53,952 bases of DNA from Clostridium sp. CCUG 7971. Lineage in GTDB: Bacteria; Bacillota; Clostridia; Peptostreptococcales; Peptostreptococcaceae. A program made the translations under genes and the position numbers. Position 1 is the first letter of the stretch, and every line of letters starts with the position of its first letter. The DNA lies in the NCBI RefSeq assembly GCF_017590215.1, contig NZ_JAFFPK010000066.1:1-53952 (forward strand). The letters are read 5' to 3'. The notes under the pieces are model-generated. The model was not told where the DNA came from, did no database searches, and saw only the letters and a program-made list of their open reading frames with translations. Below are positions 1 to 9,178 of the stretch, in pieces.

Positions 1-105
1 AAACTTAATGTAGAAAGTAAGATAAAACAAGATACGGAAATATTAAACCTATCTGAGAAGATAGATGCTGTGGTAACAATACTCTCATATACGAATATTA
101 AATAA
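1..105 (+). CDS. 3' end of an unknown gene (partial)
   Basis: An open frame enters from the left edge and stops at TAA 103-105, giving the last 34 residues (ending ILSYTNIK). It is rich in charged and Ile/Leu residues, so it may be a short helical or coiled-coil tail, but there is too little to name a family. A perfect terminator hairpin follows at once, which supports a genuine gene end here. Confidence 0.5.
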   Translation, partial: KLNVESKIKQDTEILNLSEKIDAVVTILSYTNIK

Positions 106-144
106 TATAAAAGCACCTATAATTATAGGTGCTTTTATATTATT
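101..144 (+). terminator. intrinsic terminator
   Basis: Perfect 20-bp stem (101-120 with 125-144) around the loop AATT. The core is AAGCACCTAT/ATAGGTGCTT followed by T-rich sequence. It overlaps the stop of the partial gene at the left edge. Confidence 0.85.
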
Positions 145-265
145 TAAAAAATTTAGAAAAAATCGAAAATTTGTAGTTCATATAAAAAGGAAAAAAGCAT
201 ATATATGTAAAATATAATAACTAACATAAATATGATATTAAAACTAAAATAGGGGATGTGTATAT

Positions 266-739
266 ATGAACATTAAAGAAGGAAAGTATAGAATGTTTGA
301 AATATATGCTAAAGAATACAAAAAAGTTATGCAAGAAAAAGATCAAAAAAAGATTAATAGGCTAGAGGAAAAGATGAATACCATAGATAAAGAATTAACT
401 AATTATACTAAAGAATTTTGCAAGCTAGATTTAGAATTTAAGGAAAACTCAAATGAAATTCCAGACCCTATAAAATATTATATGGAAAATGGTACTACAT
501 TAAATCCTCATAATTATGTGAATAACACTAAATGGGAAGGGTTTTGGAAAAAATGCAGTGGGAAAGATTTAGAATATTTCATATCGTATTTAGAATATCC
601 AATTATGTACCCAAAACACGAAATTTATGTAGATAATAATAAAAATTTAATAGAAGTGTTTAAAAATGAAACAGGGATTAATAAAACTCCATATGGAGTA
701 ATTTGTGCAGAAATTATAAATAAGAAATATTTTAAATGA
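266..739 (+). CDS. hypothetical protein, 157 aa
   Basis: I do not recognise this family. The start ATG lies behind a purine-rich site (AGGGGATG, about 250-257). The first 60 residues are highly charged and helical (Lys/Glu rich, probably coiled coil). The second half is mixed, with aromatic clusters (WEGFWKK, YFISYLEYP). There is no signal peptide or membrane segment, so it is probably cytosolic. It stands alone between the terminator at 101-144 and the autolysin promoter. Confidence 0.6.
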   Translation: MNIKEGKYRMFEIYAKEYKKVMQEKDQKKINRLEEKMNTIDKELTNYTKEFCKLDLEFKENSNEIPDPIKYYMENGTTLNPHNYVNNTKWEGFWKKCSGKDLEYFISYLEYPIMYPKHEIYVDNNKNLIEVFKNETGINKTPYGVICAEIINKKYFK

Positions 740-826
740 ATTATAAAAATAGAATTTAAAGGTTTGATTTTAAAAAAGTTAGGATGACTAATAGTTTTAA
801 AATAAAATCTAAATAAATCTTCATTG

Positions 827-855
827 TTGACGAATAGATAATATACAACTATTTT
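827..855 (+). promoter_or_regulatory. predicted SigA-type promoter of the autolysin gene
   Basis: TTGACG (827-832), a 17-nt spacer and TATTTT (850-855), about 80 nt ahead of the TTG start at 937. The -35 is good and the -10 is moderate. It is a consensus match only. Confidence 0.45.
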
Positions 856-936
856 ACAACTACTATTATTTACTAGATATATAATATGTCGTATAATTGT
901 CATATATGGAAAATAATGGGATGAGGTGGAGATAAA

Positions 937-3144
937 TTGAAAAATAAAATTGCATTAGCAACATTAGCTATGTTACCAATAGCAGCCACTAATGTAAGTG
1001 CATCTGGACAGATAGGAGTAGTGACAACAAGTTCCTTAAATGTAAGAAGTGGAGTTGGAACTAATCATAGTGTTATTTTTACTATAAAAAAAGGTGACCA
1101 AGTTGAAATAAAAGAAACATCAAATGGATGGTATAAGATAAAAACTAACTCAGGGCAAGAGGGTTGGTCATCTTCTGAATATATATCAACTAGCCAAATT
1201 TCAAGACAAGAATCTTCAACAGGAAATAAGAAAAAAACTACTGATAGAGTAAACCTAAGAAATGGAGCAGGGACTAGCTATAGAGTTATTACTACTTTAA
1301 GTAAAGGTGAAGTACTAGAAGTTATTTCAGAAAGCAACGGATGGACAAAAGTTAAGCATGATGGAAGACTAGGTTATATTTCTAGTCAATACCTAGAAAA
1401 TGTAGGGTCAAGTTCTAGTAATGTATCATCAACAAAAGTAGTTGATACAGAAACACTAAATGTAAGAAGTGGACCAAGTACTAGTAATGGCATAGTAGGT
1501 AAACTACGAAGAGGTGAAAAAGTAGGTGTAATATCAGAAAGCAACGGATGGTCAAAAATAAAGTTTAATTCGACTGAAGCATATACTTCTACAATGTATC
1601 TAAAAGCAGAAGGTCAAGTTACTGTACCAGAAAAACCATCTCAACCGGAAACTACTCCAGAAGCTACTAAAGAAACAAAAGAAGTAAATACATCTTCATT
1701 AAATGTAAGAAGTGGAGCAGGAACTAATCATTCTAAAATAGGAAGTTTAAAATTAGGAGAAAAGGTAGAAGTAATATCGGAAAGTAATGGATGGTCAAAA
1801 ATAAAATTTAATGGGCCTACTGGGTATGTATCGAGTCAGTACTTAAGCAAAACAAATACAAATACAGAAAAACCATCTCAACCGGAAACTACTCCAGAAG
1901 CTACTAAAGAAACAAAAGAAGTAAATACATCTTCATTAAATGTAAGAAGTGGAGCGGGAACTAATAATTCTAAAATAGGAAGTTTAAAATTAGGAGACAA
2001 AGTAGAGATAATATCAGAAAGTAATGGATGGTCTAAGATAAAGTTTAATGGATCTACTGGATATGTATCAAGCCAGTATTTAAGTAAAGTAAATACAAGT
2101 CCAGAGACACCACAAAAGCCATCTAAACCTGAAACTTCTACTCAAACAAAAGAAGTAAATACATCTTCATTAAATGTAAGAAGTGGTCCAGGGAGTAACT
2201 ACTCTAAGATAGGAAGTTTAAAACAAGGAAACAAGGTAGAAGTAATATCAGAAAATAACGGATGGTCAAATATAAAGTTTAGTGGAAAAGATGGGTTCGT
2301 ATCAAGTGAATACTTAAGTCAAAAGGATAGTTCTACACCAGAAAATCCAGCACCTCCTGTTGTAGGTGGAGATAGTGTTCAAATAGTAGATGGTGCTACT
2401 GTACATAATAAAGGATTAACTTACTCATTAAGTAGTCACGTTGAAAAGCAGATTAATATAGGTAAAAATGTAAGGAATTCAGCTACTGCAAGTAAAAATG
2501 ATTTAGAACAGTTCTTAAATCCTAATAATTTTAGAAATAGTAAACAGGGAATGATGCAGTTCTTAAGATTAGATACTTACAAAGGTGGAATAACTGCTAG
2601 TGAGTTAAATTCATTCTTGAATGCTCAAAAGCTTTCTTCACAAGGAAGTAATGTGTTCCATAACCAAGGACAAGCTTTTATAGATGCTGCTAGAAAGTAT
2701 AATATAGATTTAGTATATCTTGTAGCACACTCTATGTGGGAAACTGGATATGGTTCTTCAACATTAGCACAAGGACAAATTTTAACAAGTTATAAAGGAC
2801 AAGCTTTAAGTTCTCCAGTTAGAGTTTATAACTTCTTTGGGATAGGTGCGTTTGATGGAACAGCCAATTTATCAGGAGCAGAAGCAGCTTATGCAAATGG
2901 ATGGACAAGCGTAGAAAAAACTATTGAAGGTTCTGCTAAATGGATAGTAAATAATTACATAAAGAGTTCAACACATAATCAAAATACAGTTTATAAAATG
3001 AAATTTAACTATAATAACCCAAGGCACCAGTATGCAACAGATGTAAACTGGGCAAATGGAATATCAGGTATAATGTATAGATTAATAGGAATGTATGATA
3101 CAACAAGTAACTTAAAATATGAAATTCCTATCTATAACGGATAG
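937..3144 (+). CDS. secreted N-acetylglucosaminidase with six SH3b repeats (autolysin)
   Basis: A 735-aa secreted cell-wall hydrolase. The TTG start is chosen because GAGGTGGA (923-930) sits 6 nt upstream and the reading begins with a clear signal peptide (KNK, hydrophobic core, cleavage near VSA-SG at residue 23). Six bacterial SH3 domains follow (about residues 25-85, 98-155, 166-223, 249-305, 327-384, 403-460). Each carries an LNVRSG-like motif and the NGW..I/VK core, and they should bind the peptidoglycan. Pro/Thr linkers separate repeats 3 to 6. The C-terminal part (about 545-735) is a glucosaminidase of the LytG/Bax type. HSMWETGYGSS supplies the expected catalytic Glu, and FFGIGAFDG is also typical. 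The likely role is wall turnover and daughter-cell separation. Repeats 4 and 5 are nearly identical in DNA. Confidence 0.92.
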   Translation: MKNKIALATLAMLPIAATNVSASGQIGVVTTSSLNVRSGVGTNHSVIFTIKKGDQVEIKETSNGWYKIKTNSGQEGWSSSEYISTSQISRQESSTGNKKKTTDRVNLRNGAGTSYRVITTLSKGEVLEVISESNGWTKVKHDGRLGYISSQYLENVGSSSSNVSSTKVVDTETLNVRSGPSTSNGIVGKLRRGEKVGVISESNGWSKIKFNSTEAYTSTMYLKAEGQVTVPEKPSQPETTPEATKETKEVNTSSLNVRSGAGTNHSKIGSLKLGEKVEVISESNGWSKIKFNGPTGYVSSQYLSKTNTNTEKPSQPETTPEATKETKEVNTSSLNVRSGAGTNNSKIGSLKLGDKVEIISESNGWSKIKFNGSTGYVSSQYLSKVNTSPETPQKPSKPETSTQTKEVNTSSLNVRSGPGSNYSKIGSLKQGNKVEVISENNGWSNIKFSGKDGFVSSEYLSQKDSSTPENPAPPVVGGDSVQIVDGATVHNKGLTYSLSSHVEKQINIGKNVRNSATASKNDLEQFLNPNNFRNSKQGMMQFLRLDTYKGGITASELNSFLNAQKLSSQGSNVFHNQGQAFIDAARKYNIDLVYLVAHSMWETGYGSSTLAQGQILTSYKGQALSSPVRVYNFFGIGAFDGTANLSGAEAAYANGWTSVEKTIEGSAKWIVNNYIKSSTHNQNTVYKMKFNYNNPRHQYATDVNWANGISGIMYRLIGMYDTTSNLKYEIPIYNG
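1630..2103 (+). repeat. 237-bp near-identical tandem repeat inside the autolysin gene
   Basis: The linker plus SH3b unit beginning GAAAAACCATCTCAACCGG at 1630 recurs at 1867, a period of 237 bp (79 codons). The copies differ mainly by a short linker change and scattered synonymous or conservative changes. This is a recent in-frame duplication and a likely site for copy-number change by recombination. Confidence 0.8.
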
Positions 3145-3150
3145 TACAAT

Positions 3151-3193
3151 AAAAAATAACTAGATTAATATAATATTAATCTAGTTATTTTTT
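3151..3193. terminator. bidirectional intrinsic terminator
   Basis: A long A/T-flanked stem AAAAAATAACTAGATTAAT paired with ATTAATCTAGTTATTTTTT lies between the convergent autolysin gene and the small membrane-protein gene. The A-run on one side and the T-run on the other let it serve both strands. Confidence 0.85.
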
Positions 3194-3207
3194 ATTAAAT
3201 ATTAATT

Positions 3208-3585
3208 TTATTTTTTGGTATTTAGATTATTATTAAAAAATCTATAAATTATTGATGCTAATAATGCAATATTTAAGGCAAAACAACCTAAACCAAGTAA
3301 TCTTAAATCTCCACTAGCGCTCAGTATCCAAATAGTAGTAAATATTGAGAATAGTGCTACTGGAACAAATGCTACAAAATATCTTTTTTTAGAAAATAAA
3401 ATACATATGATACTTAAAATACATATAAGAGCAATAGGTAACAACAATAATCCGAATTCACTCATAACAAATGGAAAATCAGAACTATCAAATAAATAGA
3501 ATGAAGATGGTATTACCATTCCCATTAAATATATAAAAACTCCAATATTTCCTAATATATCATAGAGAATACTCCCTTTTTTCAT
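3208..3585 (-). CDS. small integral membrane protein, 125 aa
   Basis: A protein with four predicted membrane helices (about residues 11-30, 40-62, 67-88 and 95-117) and a short basic tail (NNNLNTKK). It is not assigned to a family. A GTG three codons upstream (3594) would abut the AAGGA site, so the ATG at 3585, about 8 nt from that site, is the better start. It stands alone and convergent with the autolysin. No function is inferred. Confidence 0.65.
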   Translation of the reverse strand: MKKGSILYDILGNIGVFIYLMGMVIPSSFYLFDSSDFPFVMSEFGLLLLPIALICILSIICILFSKKRYFVAFVPVALFSIFTTIWILSASGDLRLLGLGCFALNIALLASIIYRFFNNNLNTKK

Positions 3586-3735
3586 TTTAGTCACATCCTT
3601 GTAAAGTATTAAAATATAACTAAATTATAACATTAAATTTCATATTACAAAAATATTTTAAACAACATAAAAATTCCCCATAAAATATAGATTTTAATAC
3701 GTTATATTTTATAGGGATTCTTTATTAGAGAATTT

Positions 3736-3840
3736 TTATTTGAAATATCTTTTGTACTTGAAAAACACATCTATATTATGTTCTTTAACTATATTTTTTA
3801 AATTACCAAAATTATAGGTAGCTAGCGCGTATTCTCTCAT
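3736..3840 (-). CDS. 34-aa ORF coupled to, or frameshifted tail of, the HEVGH protein
   Basis: The ATG overlaps the stop of the upstream gene as ATGA (3837-3840) and the frame runs 34 codons to TAA at 3736-3738. The peptide starts MREYALATYNFGNL and ends YKRYFK. Metallopeptidases of the ImmA/IrrE kind often continue with a similar helical tail, so this may be the true C-terminus of the preceding gene after a frameshift rather than a separate translationally coupled gene. There is no independent ribosome-binding site. Confidence 0.4.
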   Translation of the reverse strand: MREYALATYNFGNLKNIVKEHNIDVFFKYKRYFK

Positions 3841-4406
3841 CTTATTAAAACTAGTTTTTCATCATTATCTTTGAAAATTAAAAAGTCTCTTGCTATATCC
3901 CAGGCCTTAGACTCTCTAGCAATTAGGTTTTGCTTTAATTTTAAAACACAAAGTTCAAGATCGTAAGGTATATTACCTTTATGAAAATCAGTATTATTAA
4001 TATCTATATCATATTCAATAATTTTATCCACAATATCAGATAATATTTCTGAGTACTCTTCTTTAGACTTAGTAATATCAGGGTCTAATATATGGCCAAC
4101 TTCATGAGATAGTACAAACTTGGCGATAGATTGAATGTTAGTGGAGTTAATAGGGATAATATTTTTATCTACATTTATAAAAGTAAAGAAGTTATAACAA
4201 AAAGATAAAAATCCAAGTTTGGATGCTAAAATAAATTTAAAGTTAGGCAGTGTGCAAATCGGTATGTTTCTGGTTTTAGAGTAATAAAGATATACTTTTT
4301 TACTTATATTAAGACTTGATAAAGACTTTTTAAGTAATTTTTTTTCTCCTAATTCATGGTAGTAAAGTGCTATTTTTCTATAATTATCTGCATCAAAAGA
4401 AGACAT
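3837..4406 (-). CDS. HEVGH-motif putative zinc metallopeptidase (ImmA/IrrE-like)
   Basis: A 189-aa protein with LSHEVGHILDP near residue 100, the HExxH zinc-binding helix of gluzincin-type peptidases. The ImmA/IrrE family (cleaves or inactivates repressors of mobile elements or stress genes) fits the size, but the usual XRE-type partner gene is absent. No signal peptide is seen, so a cytosolic role is expected. The start is supported by AAGGCGGTG about 7 nt upstream. The C-terminus (KAWDIARDFLIF...) ends at an ATGA overlap with a small ORF and may be truncated by a frameshift. The substrate is unknown. Confidence 0.55.
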   Translation of the reverse strand: MSSFDADNYRKIALYYHELGEKKLLKKSLSSLNISKKVYLYYSKTRNIPICTLPNFKFILASKLGFLSFCYNFFTFINVDKNIIPINSTNIQSIAKFVLSHEVGHILDPDITKSKEEYSEILSDIVDKIIEYDIDINNTDFHKGNIPYDLELCVLKLKQNLIARESKAWDIARDFLIFKDNDEKLVLIR

Positions 4407-4586
4407 GATAACACCGCCTTGCGTTATAGTATTGTATATTATAATATTAAATAAAGTTAAATTTGTAGCTAATCCAATTTAAAATAGTACAGGTATAAAT
4501 TTAAGTTTGAAAAATCAAAAAATTTCGATAAAATATTGATATGAAAATTTAGATAACATGCTAGTCAAAAGGGTATATACCTATGA

Positions 4587-4592
4587 TATAAT
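4587..4592 (+). promoter_or_regulatory. extended -10 element ahead of polC
   Basis: TATGATATAAT gives an extended -10 (TG-N-TATAAT) about 27 nt before the polC ATG. The -35 region is weak, as is usual for extended -10 promoters. Confidence 0.45.
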
Positions 4593-4618
4593 AGTTAATC
4601 TATAGAAGGGAGTTGCCT

Positions 4619-7600
4619 ATGGAAAGTGTAAAAGAGTATTTAGATAAATTAGAGATAAATAACAATATATTAGCAAAGCAACTAAAAGAAGTTTATATAA
4701 AGAAAGTAGTGTATTTTAAAGAAGATAAAATAGTTTATTTTCATTTAACTTCAAAAGATGTAGTATCAAACGAACTATTAGAATCGTTTAGAGAAGAGCT
4801 AAAGGAAAAGTTAAATTATTTTAAAGATATAAAATTAAAAATAAGATATACAGGACTTGATAGGAAATCAAACAAAGATATAATCAAAAGATACTGGGTA
4901 AATATTATGTATATACTAAAAAGTTTGTGTCCATCATTAGCAGGATGGCAAAAGCAAGTTGAATACTTATGTATAGATGATTTATTAAAAATAAAATTAC
5001 CTAAAGGTTTATTTTATGATAGATTAATGAAGCAAAATATAATTCATGTAATTAAAACGGTATTAATTGAAGAAATAGGAATGGAAATCAATATAGAAAT
5101 TGAAAGAGCTGTCGATGAAGAAGTAAATATTGAAAAAATAATTAAAAAAACAGATAGAATAACTGAAGAAAAAATTAGAGAATTAGAAATAAGTAGCCAA
5201 ACTAAATCTGAAGAAGATGAAGAAGTAGGATACGTTATAAAACCAGAAGTTGATGAAAGTTTAATATATGGTGAAAATGTACATGCCATGGTAGAACATA
5301 TTAAAGACTTAAATAATACCTCAGGGACAGTAAGTGTAATTGGGGAAGTTTTTGATGTTGAAACTAAAGAACTTAGAAATGGAAAGATTTTATTAATAGC
5401 TTCAGTTACAGATTATACTAGTTCAATAAGTTGTAAACTTTTCTTAAATGATACTAATAAAGATAGTGTACTGGACCACGTTAAAAAAGGTTCATATTTA
5501 AAAATTAAAGGTGACGTAATTTATGATACTTACCAAAGAGAACTTACTATGACGATAAGTGGTATAAGACAAGAAAGTAAGCCTGAAAGAAAAGATTTAG
5601 TTGAAGGTGATAAAAGGGTAGAGCTTCATGCACATACTCAAATGTCTTCTATGGATGCACTTTGTCCTACTAAAAAATTAGTAGAAAGAGCAATTAAATG
5701 GGGACATAAGGCAATAGCGATAACAGACCATGGAGTAGTTCAAGCATTTCCAGAAGCCATGAATGCAGCTAAAGGTCATGATATAAAAATACTTTATGGA
5801 GTTGAAGGATATTTAGTAGAAGATGATGCGCAAATTATAGAAGATGCAAATGATAAGCCTTTAACACAAAGCTTTGTAGTATTTGATATAGAGACTACTG
5901 GTTTTTCTAACACTAACGATAAAATAACTGAAATTGGTGCAGTTAAAATAGAAAACTTTAAAGTAGTAGATAAATTCAGTGAACTTATAAATCCTCAAAA
6001 AGATATATCTTATAAAATACAAGAATTAACAGGTATAACTAATGATATGGTTAAAGATAAGCCTACAATAGAAGAAGTATTACCTAGATTTTTAGAATTT
6101 ATAGGAGACAGCGTATTAGTTGCACATAATGCTGAGTTTGATATGGGATTTATATCAGAAAAATGTAGACAACAAAACATAGAGTTTAATAATAAAAGTG
6201 TGGATACATTAACACTTGCTAGAATATTACTTCCAGATTTAAAAAGACATAGATTAAACGTAGTTGCAAAAGCATTAGGTGTGCCTCTTTTAAATCACCA
6301 TAGAGCAGTAGATGATGCACAGGCAACAGCACTTATATATATAAAGTTTTTAGAAATGCTTGATAAAAAAGGTGCAAGTACTTTAAGTGAAGTTAATGAG
6401 GTACTTGGAAAGATTGATTATCAAAAACTAGGAACAAATCATATAACATTAATTGCTCAAAATTATACAGGACTTAAAAATCTATATAAAATAGTTTCAG
6501 ATGCACATGTTAATCATTTTTATAGAGCGCCAAGAATACTAAGAAGTGTACTACAAGAACATAAAGAAGGAATAATTATAGGTTCTGCTTGTGAGGCAGG
6601 GGCTGTATTTAGAGCAGTTAAGAAAAATGTTCCTGATGAAGAAATGAAAAAAATAATCGAAATGTATGATTACATCGAAGTTATGCCAATAGACAATAAC
6701 CGCTTTATGATAGATAAAGGTGAAGTAAGTGATGAAGAGGAATTAAGAGATTTAAATAGAAAGCTAATAGAAGCTGCATATAAATTTGGAAAAATTCCAG
6801 TTGCAACAGGTGATGTTCATTTTTTAGATAAGCATGAAGCAATTCATAGAAAGGTATTAAAATACTCTCAAGGGTTTAAGGTTGAAGATGAAGAAACCTA
6901 CCTTCACTTTAGAACAACTGATGAAATGTTAGAAGAATTTAAATACTTAGGTGAGGAATTGGCTTATGAAGTTGTAGTAACAAATACTAATAAAATTGCA
7001 GATATGGTAGAGGTTATAAAGCCGATACCAGATGATACTTATCCACCAGTAATAGAAGGTTCAGATACTGAACTTAGAGAAATGTGCTATGAAAAAGCTA
7101 AAAGAATATATGGAGATCCAATACCAGAAGTAGTAATAAATAGATTAGATAGAGAGTTAAACTCTATAATAGGTAATGGGTACGCCGTGATGTATATAAT
7201 ATCTCAAAAACTAGTTACAAAGTCATTAAGTGATGGATACCTAGTTGGTTCAAGAGGGTCAGTTGGATCATCATTTGCAGCTACAATGAGTGATATAACA
7301 GAGGTTAATCCTCTTCCAGCTCATTATATTTGTGATGACCCAGAATGTAAGTACTCATACTTTTTTGAAATAGGAGAGTATGGTTCAGGAGTAGATTTAC
7401 CTGATAAAGATTGTCCTAAATGTGGAAAACCACTTAGAAAAGATGGTCATGATATACCGTTTGAAGTTTTCCTAGGATTTGAAGGTGATAAGGAGCCGGA
7501 TATAGACTTAAACTTCTCAGGAGATTATCAACCAATAATTCATAAATATACAGAAGACTTATTCGGTGAAGGTTACGTTTATAGAGCAGGTACAATAGGT

Positions 7601-8920
7601 ACAGTGGCAGAAAAAACAGCATTTGGATATGCAAGAAAATATGTAGAAGAAAATAATATTCATGTACCAACAGCAGAAGTACTAAGACTTTCTAATGGAT
7701 GTACAGGAGTTAAAAGAACATCAGGACAACATCCAGGTGGAGTTATGGTTATACCTCACTATAAAGACGTATACGACTTTACACCAATACAGTATCCTGC
7801 AAATGATACTTCTTGCGGAGTTATAACAACTCACTTTGATTATCACTCAATAAGTGGTAGAATATTAAAACTTGATATACTGGGACACGATGCTCCGACC
7901 ATGATAAGGATGCTAGAAGATATTACTGGAATAACTGCAACGGATATTCCTCTAGATGACCCAGATACAATGTCATTATTTACTTCAACAGATGCACTAG
8001 GTGTAACACCTGAAGAGATAAATTGTCCAATAGGTTCACTTGCAGTACCAGAGTTTGGTACAAAGTTCGTTAGACAAATGCTTCTTGATACTAAGCCATC
8101 AACATTTGCAGCACTTGTTCGTATATCTGGACTTTCTCATGGTACCGATGTTTGGTTAAACAATGCACAAGATTTAGTAGTAGATGAAGTAGTTGGAATA
8201 GATGATGTTATATCAACTCGTGACGATATAATGAACTACCTTATATTTAAAGGATTAAAGCCTAAAAATGCCTTCACAATAATGGAAAACGTAAGAAAAG
8301 GTAGAGGACTAAAACCAGAGCATATAGAAGAAATGAAAGAAAATGATGTACCAGAGTGGTATATTGGTTCGTGTCAAAAGATAAAATACATGTTCCCCAA
8401 AGCCCATGCCGTGGCTTATGTTATGATGTCATTTAGACTAGCATATTGTAAGGTTCATTATCCAGAAGCATTTTATGCAACTTACTTTACAACAAAAGCA
8501 GAAGACTTTGATGCGGATTTAATAGTAAAAGGACTTCCTGCTATAAAAGCAAAAATAAATGAAATAGAAAGTCTTGGAAATGATGCAACAGCTAAAGAGA
8601 AAAACATGCTAACAGTACTTGAAGTAGCTCTTGAAATGTATGCAAGAGATATAAAAATACTTCCAGTTGATATATATAAATCAGATGCAACAAAATTCCA
8701 AGTAGCAGGAGAAAAATTACTTCTTCCTCCGATGATAGCTTTACAAGGGGTGGGAGAAAATGCTGCTATTAATATTCAAAAAGAGAGAGAAAATGGAGAA
8801 TTTATCTCAAAAGAAGAATTAAGAAAGAGAACTAAAATTTCAAAAACTGTAATAGAAACACTTACAGTTCATGGTTCACTTGAAAACATGAGTGATGAGA
8901 ACCAATTGTCTTTATTTTAA
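4619..8920 (+). CDS. polC: DNA polymerase III alpha subunit, PolC type
   Basis: The replicative DNA polymerase of low-GC Gram-positives, 1433 aa, full length. Domains in order: N-terminal domain; OB fold (about 240-325); PHP domain opening with ELHAHTQMSS (about 334), split by an inserted 3'-5' proofreading exonuclease with VFDIETTGF (about 420) and the later HRAVDDAQAT motif; polymerase core with a four-Cys zinc site (CDDPEC...CPKCG, about 904-937); the catalytic Asp pair in EPDIDLNFSGDYQ (about 957-965); and a C-terminal HhH/tail region. ATG at 4619 is preferred to TTG at 4613 because AAGGGAG ends directly against the TTG but is 6 nt from the ATG. It is transcribed alone and ended by a terminator. 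Its neighbours (proS, ispC or ispG in many Firmicutes) are absent here. Confidence 0.97.
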   Translation: MESVKEYLDKLEINNNILAKQLKEVYIKKVVYFKEDKIVYFHLTSKDVVSNELLESFREELKEKLNYFKDIKLKIRYTGLDRKSNKDIIKRYWVNIMYILKSLCPSLAGWQKQVEYLCIDDLLKIKLPKGLFYDRLMKQNIIHVIKTVLIEEIGMEINIEIERAVDEEVNIEKIIKKTDRITEEKIRELEISSQTKSEEDEEVGYVIKPEVDESLIYGENVHAMVEHIKDLNNTSGTVSVIGEVFDVETKELRNGKILLIASVTDYTSSISCKLFLNDTNKDSVLDHVKKGSYLKIKGDVIYDTYQRELTMTISGIRQESKPERKDLVEGDKRVELHAHTQMSSMDALCPTKKLVERAIKWGHKAIAITDHGVVQAFPEAMNAAKGHDIKILYGVEGYLVEDDAQIIEDANDKPLTQSFVVFDIETTGFSNTNDKITEIGAVKIENFKVVDKFSELINPQKDISYKIQELTGITNDMVKDKPTIEEVLPRFLEFIGDSVLVAHNAEFDMGFISEKCRQQNIEFNNKSVDTLTLARILLPDLKRHRLNVVAKALGVPLLNHHRAVDDAQATALIYIKFLEMLDKKGASTLSEVNEVLGKIDYQKLGTNHITLIAQNYTGLKNLYKIVSDAHVNHFYRAPRILRSVLQEHKEGIIIGSACEAGAVFRAVKKNVPDEEMKKIIEMYDYIEVMPIDNNRFMIDKGEVSDEEELRDLNRKLIEAAYKFGKIPVATGDVHFLDKHEAIHRKVLKYSQGFKVEDEETYLHFRTTDEMLEEFKYLGEELAYEVVVTNTNKIADMVEVIKPIPDDTYPPVIEGSDTELREMCYEKAKRIYGDPIPEVVINRLDRELNSIIGNGYAVMYIISQKLVTKSLSDGYLVGSRGSVGSSFAATMSDITEVNPLPAHYICDDPECKYSYFFEIGEYGSGVDLPDKDCPKCGKPLRKDGHDIPFEVFLGFEGDKEPDIDLNFSGDYQPIIHKYTEDLFGEGYVYRAGTIGTVAEKTAFGYARKYVEENNIHVPTAEVLRLSNGCTGVKRTSGQHPGGVMVIPHYKDVYDFTPIQYPANDTSCGVITTHFDYHSISGRILKLDILGHDAPTMIRMLEDITGITATDIPLDDPDTMSLFTSTDALGVTPEEINCPIGSLAVPEFGTKFVRQMLLDTKPSTFAALVRISGLSHGTDVWLNNAQDLVVDEVVGIDDVISTRDDIMNYLIFKGLKPKNAFTIMENVRKGRGLKPEHIEEMKENDVPEWYIGSCQKIKYMFPKAHAVAYVMMSFRLAYCKVHYPEAFYATYFTTKAEDFDADLIVKGLPAIKAKINEIESLGNDATAKEKNMLTVLEVALEMYARDIKILPVDIYKSDATKFQVAGEKLLLPPMIALQGVGENAAINIQKERENGEFISKEELRKRTKISKTVIETLTVHGSLENMSDENQLSLF

Positions 8921-8956
8921 AATATAGATAGCTTTATATAAATATTTTAATCATTT

Positions 8957-8990
8957 AAAAGATATTGATTTAAGAATCAATATCTTTTTT
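8957..8990 (+). terminator. intrinsic terminator of polC
   Basis: The stem AAAAGATATTGATT/AATCAATATCTTTT with loop TAAG and a T-run begins 37 nt after the polC stop. Confidence 0.9.
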
Positions 8991-9178
8991 ACATATAGAA
9001 AACAAAAAGAGGAAGATAAAAAATGAAAAAAGGTATTTAATTACAGTTTTTTATAAAAATAAAATATATTGCTAAAAAATAAGATTAATCTATGAATATC
9101 TATAAACTAAGTAAATTATAAACCGATAAACTTTATATAGATAAAACTATAAATAGTTTATTAGGAGCAGAATAAAAG

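Noticed and set aside
1630-2103. CRISPR-like or mobile repeat
   Set aside because: The repeats are in-frame protein-domain duplications with no spacers.
9001-9060. Short ATG ORF after polC (five codons behind a purine-rich site)
   Set aside because: Only MKKGI before a stop; too short to support as a gene.
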